Below are positions 59,155 through 64,000 of a DNA stretch of 64,000 nt, in pieces. Source of the stretch: Nocardioides nematodiphilus (GTDB taxonomy: Bacteria > Actinomycetota > Actinomycetes > Propionibacteriales > Nocardioidaceae); NCBI RefSeq assembly GCF_020216525.1, contig NZ_JAIWOY010000004.1, positions 272,934 through 336,933 on the forward strand. The letters run 5' to 3'. Position numbers and translations under genes: made by a program. Within the stretch, counting starts at the first letter, position 1; each line of letters starts with the position of its first letter. The notes beneath the pieces were generated by a model. That model saw only the letters and a list, made by a program, of their open reading frames with translations, searched no databases and was not told the origin of the DNA.

Positions 59155-60078
59155 CTACAGCGAGCGAACGGCCGCGATCGCCTTCTCCACCCGCTCGGGG
59201 TCGTCGTAGCCCACCCACACCACCCGCGGGTCCTTGCGGAACCACTGGTCCTGACGACGGGCGAACTGGCGGGTCTTGATCGCCGTCTTGAGCTTGGCCT
59301 CGGGCAGGGTCAGCGCGCCGGCGAGGAACGCGGCGACCTCGCGGTAGCCGATGGCGGTCTTGGCGGTCTTGGTCTCGAGCAGACCCTCGTCGATCAGCCG
59401 GATGACCTCGAGGACGAAGCCCGCCTCGAACATCTCCTCCACGCGCAGCTTGATCCGCTCGTCGAGGGTCTCGCGGTCGATGTCGACGCCGATCTGGATG
59501 GTCGCCGGGTCGGCGTACTCCTGCACCGGCAGGCGGGCGCTGAAGGGCTCCCCCGTCAGCTCGATGACCTCGAGGGCGCGCACGATGCGGCGGCCGTTGT
59601 CCTGCTCGATCCGCTCCGCCGAGACCGGGTCGAGCTCGGCGAGCCGGGCGTGCAGGGCGCGGGTGCCGACGGCCTCGAGCTCGGCCTCCCAGCGCTCGCG
59701 GACGGCGGCGTCGGTGCCGGGGAACTCGAATTGGTCCACCAGCGCGCGGGTGTAGAGGGCGCTGCCCCCGACGAGGACCGGCGTACGGTCGTGGGCGCGC
59801 AGGTCACCGATGACCGTACGAGCGCGCTCCTGGAAGTCCGCCACGGTCGCCGGGTGCGCGAGATCGAGGATGTCGATGAGGTGGTGCGGGATGCCGCGCC
59901 GCTCCTCGACCGGCAGCTTCGCCGTGCCGATGTCCATGCCCCGGTAGAGCTGCATCGCGTCGGTGTTGACGATCTCGCCGCCGAGGCGCTCGGCCAGGTC
60001 GAGAGAGAGCGAGGTCTTGCCGGCCGCGGTGGCACCCACCACGGCGACGATCGGCACCTCTGTACGGCGTTCTGACAC
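59155..60078 (-). CDS. miaA: tRNA dimethylallyltransferase MiaA
   Basis: A 307-residue enzyme. The P-loop is VVGATAAGKTSLSLDLA (about 13-29), the DSxQ-equivalent is NTDAMQLYRGMDIGTAKL, and IPHHLIDILD and LVGGSALYTRALVD follow; TAIGYREVAAFLAG and KTRQFARRQDQWFRKD are in the tRNA-binding part. It adds a dimethylallyl group to A37 of tRNAs reading U-starting codons. MiaB, which thiomethylates the product, is encoded 2 kb away on the other strand. GTG start at 60078. Confidence 0.95.
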   Translation of the reverse strand: MSERRTEVPIVAVVGATAAGKTSLSLDLAERLGGEIVNTDAMQLYRGMDIGTAKLPVEERRGIPHHLIDILDLAHPATVADFQERARTVIGDLRAHDRTPVLVGGSALYTRALVDQFEFPGTDAAVRERWEAELEAVGTRALHARLAELDPVSAERIEQDNGRRIVRALEVIELTGEPFSARLPVQEYADPATIQIGVDIDRETLDERIKLRVEEMFEAGFVLEVIRLIDEGLLETKTAKTAIGYREVAAFLAGALTLPEAKLKTAIKTRQFARRQDQWFRKDPRVVWVGYDDPERVEKAIAAVRSL

Positions 60079-60153
60079 GTGACTAGTGTGGCAGCCGGAC
60101 GCGGTGCCGCTCGGAGCGCCGCCCGCCAACCACTCGGCACATGGGGGAACATC

Positions 60154-60339
60154 ATGGGATTCCTGGACGACGCGCTCGACAAGGCCAAGGACGCGATCGC
60201 TGACCACCCCGACCAGGTCTCGGAGGCGCTCGACAAGGCCGGCGAGTTCGCCAGCGACAAGACCGGCGGGAAGTTCGACGGTCAGATCGAGGGCGGTCTG
60301 GACAAGGCCAAGGACGCGCTCGGCCTCGACGGCCGCTGA
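60154..60339 (+). CDS. Small antitoxin-like protein (MT0933/Rv0909 type)
   Basis: A 61-residue, very hydrophilic helical protein: MGFLDDALDKAKDAIADHPD, a repeated ALDKA/GLDKAKDAL pattern and DKTGGKFDGQIEGG. This is the pattern of the MT0933-like antitoxin family of actinobacteria. The ATG at 60154 has GGGGGAA five bases upstream. The usual SRPBCC-type partner (Rv0910-like) is not next to it, so an antitoxin role here is uncertain; a stress-protective CsbD-like function is an alternative. A strong hairpin follows. Confidence 0.75.
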   Translation: MGFLDDALDKAKDAIADHPDQVSEALDKAGEFASDKTGGKFDGQIEGGLDKAKDALGLDGR

Positions 60340-60375
60340 GCCCTCGCCGCCACGCCCTGATCGAAGCCTGACCAT

Positions 60376-60409
60376 GTCGGGCCGCCCCCTGTTCCGGGGG
60401 CGGCCCGAC
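60376..60409 (+). terminator. Hairpin after the antitoxin-like gene
   Basis: A perfect 14-bp stem (GTCGGGCCGCCCCC with GGGGGCGGCCCGAC) around a 6-base loop lies 36 bases past the stop. No T-run follows, as is common in actinobacteria. Confidence 0.75.
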
Positions 60410-60456
60410 GTCAGGTGCGGGCGTTCATCCATTCGTCGATGAGAACGTTCCCAACG

Positions 60457-60462
60457 TAAATT
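60457..60462 (+). promoter_or_regulatory. -10 element of a leaderless promoter (second Bcr/CflA gene)
   Basis: TAAATT ends seven bases before the GTG at 60470; a small CCCAA/TTGGG inverted repeat spans it. Confidence 0.45.
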
Positions 60463-60469
60463 GGGCCCA

Positions 60470-61708
60470 GTGACTGAGGAACATCTGCCGCGGCGCCTCA
60501 TGGTCGCCATGGCGCTGCTGTGGGCGACCTCGCCCATCGCCACCGACCTGTATCTCGCCTCCTTCCCGGAGATGACGCGCGGTCTCGACACCGATGCGTC
60601 GATGGTGCAGCTGACCCTGACCGCGTTCCTCGTCGGGATCGGCGTCGGCCAGGTGCTGTGGGGCCCGGTCAGCGACCGGTTCGGTCGCTACCGCCCGATG
60701 ATCGTCGGCGCGTCGGTCGCCCTCGTCGCCTCGGTCGTCGCGATGCTCGCGCCGACCGTCGAGGTCCTGATCGCGGCCCGGCTGGTCCAGGCGCTCGCCA
60801 GCGCAGCGTGCGTCACCGCGACCAGCGCGTCGGTCGCCGACCGGTTGAGCGGGTTCCCGCTCGCGCGCACGATGACGCTGATCGGCTCGATCATCGGCGT
60901 CGCGCCGATCGTCGCACCGGTCGTCGGCGGCGTGCTCGCCGAGGCGATCCCGTGGCGCGGCATCCTGGCGATCATCGTCGCCTTCACGGCCGCGCAGCTG
61001 CTCGTGATCCTGCTGGTGCTGCACGAGACCCACCCGCCGGAGAAGCGCTCGCACCGGATCCGGTACGGCCATCTCGGCACCCTGCTCACCCGCCCGGCCT
61101 ACATCGGCCATGTCGGCACCCAGGTGCTCAACTTCTGCACCCTGATGGCGTACGTCTCCTCCTCGTCCTTCATCTTCCAGAGCTACCTCGGCTTCTCCGC
61201 CTCGGCCTACGGCCTGTGCTTCGCCGGGAACTCGGTGGCCCTGGTGGCGGGCAACTACGCCTCCTCGCGGCTGGCCCGCAAGCGGATCCACCCCGCCCGG
61301 ACCGTCTCGTACGCCCTGCCGGTCGCGGTGGGCGCGGTGCTGACCATGCTCGTCGTCGTGGTCGCCTCGGCGCCGCGCGAGCTGATCCTCGCGCCGCTCT
61401 TCGTCGCGATGGGCTCCTTCGGCTTCATCGGCGGCAACTCGTCCGCCCTGGGCGCGCAGCAGAGCCGTGACATCGCCGGCTCGGGCAGCGGCCTGGGCGG
61501 CGGTCTGATGTTCCTCTGCGCGGGCCTGGTCTCCCCGGTCGGTGGCATCGCCGGGGAGGACACCGCACTCCCCCTCGTGATCTCGATGAGCATCACCGAG
61601 ATCGCGGCCGCAGTCTGCTTCATCGCGGTGCGCCGCTACGTCACGCGCCACCCGCACCTGGAGAAGGCGTTCCACGCCGCGCCGGCGCCGGCGCTCGCCG
61701 ACGCCTGA
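60470..61708 (+). CDS. Bcr/CflA-family MFS transporter (copy 2)
   Basis: A 412-residue twelve-helix drug:proton antiporter-1 family transporter. Helix 1 carries SPIATDLYLASFPEM and the loop after helix 2 GPVSDRFGRYRP. It is clearly related to the transporter in the sulfur operon (for example MVQLTLTA.LVG, W.RG.L in helix 6, and the LA.K/R.IHPART segment in both), more so than to a random family member. It is monocistronic. GTG at 60470 is set by the -10 element. Substrate unknown; drug or metabolite export is likely. Confidence 0.9.
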   Translation: MTEEHLPRRLMVAMALLWATSPIATDLYLASFPEMTRGLDTDASMVQLTLTAFLVGIGVGQVLWGPVSDRFGRYRPMIVGASVALVASVVAMLAPTVEVLIAARLVQALASAACVTATSASVADRLSGFPLARTMTLIGSIIGVAPIVAPVVGGVLAEAIPWRGILAIIVAFTAAQLLVILLVLHETHPPEKRSHRIRYGHLGTLLTRPAYIGHVGTQVLNFCTLMAYVSSSSFIFQSYLGFSASAYGLCFAGNSVALVAGNYASSRLARKRIHPARTVSYALPVAVGAVLTMLVVVVASAPRELILAPLFVAMGSFGFIGGNSSALGAQQSRDIAGSGSGLGGGLMFLCAGLVSPVGGIAGEDTALPLVISMSITEIAAAVCFIAVRRYVTRHPHLEKAFHAAPAPALADA

Positions 61709-62036
61709 CCTCTCCCCGGCAGCAGATCCCGTGGCCGTGGTCGAGCCGCGGACCACTTCCCGCAGCAGCTTCTTGTCCGCCACGTCGTGGCTCAGCAGCC
61801 CGCACGGTGCCGTTGTGGCGATCGAGGCCTTGTGCGAGCCGATCCGGGCGACGAGGACTCCATCGAGGCCTGACCGCCGGCCGCCGCGCGCCGAGCGACG
61901 ACCATGATCTGACGAACAGCTTCGCGCGGTCGCTGGCACCCTTCCTCGACGCCCGCATCGCGCCGCTCGTGGAGCGGTCCCGCTAGCGCCTCTCGATGAT
62001 GAACCTCCCCCGAGGGCGCCGTACCCTCGTAGCGCT
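61709..62036. pseudogene. Intergenic stretch of 328 bases with gene remnants on both strands
   Basis: No complete gene. On the minus strand about 61730-61880 reads GLDGVLVARIGSHKAS, then TTAPCGLLSHDVADKKLLRE, with third positions nearly all G or C, as in real genes here, but without a start or stop. On the plus strand about 61905-61986 reads [18 protein letters not shown] and ends at a normal TAG, like the C-terminus of a protein. The two pieces overlap no intact frame and look like the ends of one or two decayed genes. The parent families were not recognised. The miaB promoter should lie in the last 30 bases (TACCCT at 62022-62027). Confidence 0.45.
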
Positions 62037-63500
62037 ATGACGCGCACGTACGAGGTCCGCACCTACGGGTGCCAGATGAACGTCCACGACTCCGAGCGGC
62101 TCTCCGGTCTGCTCGAGGACGCGGGCTACGCGAAGCCCGCCGAGGGCCAGCAGGCCGACGTCGTCGTCTTCAACACCTGCGCGGTGCGCGAGAACGCGGA
62201 CAACAAGCTCTACGGCAACCTCGGCCACCTGGCCGCGGTCAAGCGCGAGCACCCCGGCCTGCAGATCGCCGTCGGCGGCTGCATGGCGCAGAAGGACCGC
62301 TCCCTGGTCGTGCAGAAGGCCCCGTGGGTCGACGTCGTCTTCGGCACCCACAACATCGGGTCGCTGCCGGTGCTGCTGGAGCGGGCCCGTGTCCAGGAGG
62401 AGGCGCAGGTCGAGATCCTCGAGTCGCTCGAGGTCTTCCCCTCCACCCTGCCGACCAAGCGCGAGAGCGCGTACGCCGCCTGGGTCTCGATCTCGGTGGG
62501 CTGCAACAACACCTGCACGTTCTGCATCGTCCCCGCGCTGCGCGGCAAGGAGAAGGACCGCCGTCCCGGCGAGATCCTCGCCGAGATCGAGGCACTCGTC
62601 GCCGAGGGCGTCTCGGAGATCACCCTGCTCGGCCAGAACGTCAACGCGTACGGCGTGGAGTTCGGTGACCGTCAGGCGTTCTCCAAGCTGCTGCGCGCGT
62701 GCGGCGAGATCGAGGGCCTCGAGCGGGTGCGCTTCACCAGCCCGCACCCGGCGGAGTTCACCGACGACGTCATCGAGGCGATGGCCGAGACCCCGAACGT
62801 GATGCCGTCGCTGCACATGCCGCTGCAGTCGGGCTCCGATCGGATCCTCAAGGAGATGCGGCGCTCGTACCGATCCTCGAAGTACCTCGGGATCATCGAC
62901 CGCGTCCGCGCCGCCATCCCCCACGCCGCGATCACCACCGACATCATCGTCGGCTTCCCCGGTGAGACCGAGGAGGACTTCCTCGAGACGATGCGGGTGG
63001 TCGAGGAGTCACGCTTCTCGAGCGCCTTCACCTTCCAGTACTCCCAGCGCCCCGGCACGCCGGCCGCGACCATGGCCGAGCAGATCTCGCCCGAGGTCGT
63101 GAAGGACCGCTACCAGCGCCTGGTCGACGTGGTGAACCGGATCGCGCACGAGGAGAACCAGAAGCAGGTCGGACGCATGGTCGAGCTGATGGTCGCCGAG
63201 GGCGAGGGCCGCAAGGACGGCGAGACCCAGCGCCTGTCGGGCCGTGCGCCCGACAACCGGCTCGTCCACTTCGCGGCGCCGGACGAGGGTGCGCGCCCCG
63301 GTGACATGGTCACCGTCGAGATCACGTACGCGGCCCCGCACCACCTGGTCGCGGACGCGGTCGTCAGCGTGCGTCGTACGCGCTCCGGCGATGCCTGGGA
63401 GTCACGTCAGGGCAAGCCCGACGAGCCGCGCAAGGTCGGCCTCGGTCTGCCCACCATCGGCGTCCCGGCCCCACTGCCCGACGCTCCCGTCTGCGGCTGA
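62037..63500 (+). CDS. miaB: tRNA-2-methylthio-N6-dimethylallyladenosine synthase MiaB
   Basis: A 487-residue methylthiotransferase. The N-terminal domain has the three auxiliary-cluster cysteines in [23 protein letters not shown] and GGCMAQ; the radical SAM motif is [34 protein letters not shown] and [16 protein letters not shown] follow, and a C-terminal TRAM domain starts near 375. It adds the methylthio group to i6A37 made by MiaA. A TACCCT -10 element lies nine bases before the ATG. It is transcribed opposite to miaA, dapF and hflX. Confidence 0.95.
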   Translation: MTRTYEVRTYGCQMNVHDSERLSGLLEDAGYAKPAEGQQADVVVFNTCAVRENADNKLYGNLGHLAAVKREHPGLQIAVGGCMAQKDRSLVVQKAPWVDVVFGTHNIGSLPVLLERARVQEEAQVEILESLEVFPSTLPTKRESAYAAWVSISVGCNNTCTFCIVPALRGKEKDRRPGEILAEIEALVAEGVSEITLLGQNVNAYGVEFGDRQAFSKLLRACGEIEGLERVRFTSPHPAEFTDDVIEAMAETPNVMPSLHMPLQSGSDRILKEMRRSYRSSKYLGIIDRVRAAIPHAAITTDIIVGFPGETEEDFLETMRVVEESRFSSAFTFQYSQRPGTPAATMAEQISPEVVKDRYQRLVDVVNRIAHEENQKQVGRMVELMVAEGEGRKDGETQRLSGRAPDNRLVHFAAPDEGARPGDMVTVEITYAAPHHLVADAVVSVRRTRSGDAWESRQGKPDEPRKVGLGLPTIGVPAPLPDAPVCG

Positions 63501-63536
63501 GCGCCGGGCGATCTCACGATCTCGAGCGTCGCGGGG

Positions 63537-64000
63537 CTACTTCTTCGGGCTCACGTGGAGCTTGATCACGCCCTCGGCGACCACGACCCCGTCGTCGCGG
63601 GTGCCCTTGACCCGGACGTGGAGCTCGCCGTCGGCGGCGTCCCACTGCTCCTGGTCGGTCTCGGCCGAGCAGACGATGTCACTGGTGGACTTGGCGGTGT
63701 AGCGCACGTCCATGCCCATCGGGATCCAGCGCTTGTCGGCCGGCACCGTGGTCTCGGCGAAGGCGCCCATCGCCATCTCGAAGCCGTTGCACACCGCGAT
63801 GGCATGCACGGTCTTGATGTGGTTCTGGTTGCCACGGCGATTCGGGACGATGACCTCGGCGTAGTTGGGCCGCAGCTCGTTGACCCGCGGATGGATGGAG
63901 CCGAAGTACGGCGCCTTCTGGCTGAACGCGAACGAGAAGATCCGCTTGCCCACGACCGGGATCGGGGAGGTGGCGTTCCAGAGCTTGTAGAGCTGCGACA
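63537..64000 (-). CDS. DUF4442 (hotdog-fold, PaaI thioesterase-like) protein, 5' end cut by window edge
   Basis: The frame is open to the right edge, so the start lies outside. The visible part begins SQLYKLWNATSPIPVVGKR, then FSFAFSQKAPYFGSIHPRV, LRPNYAEVIVPNRRGNQNHIKTVHAIAVCNGFEMAMGAFAE, split by family loops, and ends KLHVSPKK. This is the DUF4442 pattern, a hotdog-fold family near PaaI thioesterases; the N-x-x-H-I-x-T-V-H-A segment corresponds to the catalytic helix region. It is probably an acyl-CoA thioesterase, but no substrate is known. It converges on miaB with 36 bases between. Confidence 0.8.
   Translation of the reverse strand, partial: SQLYKLWNATSPIPVVGKRIFSFAFSQKAPYFGSIHPRVNELRPNYAEVIVPNRRGNQNHIKTVHAIAVCNGFEMAMGAFAETTVPADKRWIPMGMDVRYTAKSTSDIVCSAETDQEQWDAADGELHVRVKGTRDDGVVVAEGVIKLHVSPKK

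Noticed and set aside
1..64000. tRNA or rRNA genes
   Set aside because: No T-arm-like GTTCGAA stretch with a matching cloverleaf and no rRNA signature was seen on either strand; a dedicated search could still find one.
1..64000. Insertion sequences, integrases or a prophage
   Set aside because: No transposase or recombinase motif was seen. The only phage-like hint is the single small gene at 51161.

Overview
The window is very GC-rich (about 70%), with GTG and occasional TTG starts, many 4-bp ATGA/GTGA gene overlaps and many promoters that place the transcription start on the start codon. The gene content (coproporphyrin-dependent heme genes hemQ/hemG/hemE, DUF3000 next to ribonuclease D, LigC with a stand-alone Prim-Pol, class E-type sortase) points to a high-GC actinobacterium, most likely a Nocardioides-like member of the Nocardioidaceae. 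That placement is inference from content and order; no rRNA or tRNA gene was seen.

Layout. 1-5 kb: the end of a fused aminodeoxychorismate synthase, ATP-dependent DNA ligase LigC, a conserved small protein, a structured non-coding stretch, a convergent Prim-Pol (PrimC-like) and msrB. 5-12 kb: three head-to-tail methyl-accepting chemotaxis proteins, each followed by a hairpin; the first two share a 327-bp identical block. 12-18.4 kb: hemQ, a small membrane protein, a LuxR/histidine kinase pair, another membrane protein, a 60-bp tandem array of palindromes, and hemG. 18.4-32.3 kb: an organosulfur island with an eight-gene operon (binding protein, ATPase, permease, two DszA/NtaA-type FMN monooxygenases, MFS exporter, two flavin reductases), a TauD-like dioxygenase, a divergent ssuCBA operon whose ssuB carries a one-base frameshift, ssuD and a LysR regulator. 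32.2-35.3 kb: hemE, DUF3000, rnd. Thus msrB-hemQ-hemG-hemE-DUF3000-rnd keep the order known from other actinobacteria but are split by three insertions.

35-49 kb: an orphan sugar-type binding lipoprotein, a small conserved protein, the DEAH helicase HrpA, a TetR/Baeyer-Villiger monooxygenase/SDR module with a shared operator, an aromatic-acid-exporter-like membrane protein, a solitary Mod-like DNA methyltransferase, a secreted metzincin protease and a DUF559-type nuclease-like protein between two related long palindromes. 49-54 kb: an aldo-keto reductase/sortase/mug operon, a phage-protease-like small protein, an SGNH hydrolase and hflX. 54-64 kb: an SDR, a secreted phosphoesterase, dapF, a PNPOx-like protein, gamma-glutamyltransferase, miaA, a small antitoxin-like protein, a second Bcr/CflA exporter, a patch of gene remnants, miaB and a truncated DUF4442 gene.

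Functionally the strongest theme is sulfur scavenging: two uptake systems and at least four oxygenases, plus the reductases that supply reduced FMN, under a likely LysR regulator. The second theme is RNA and DNA upkeep (LigC/PrimC, HrpA, Rnd, HflX, MiaA, MiaB, Mug).
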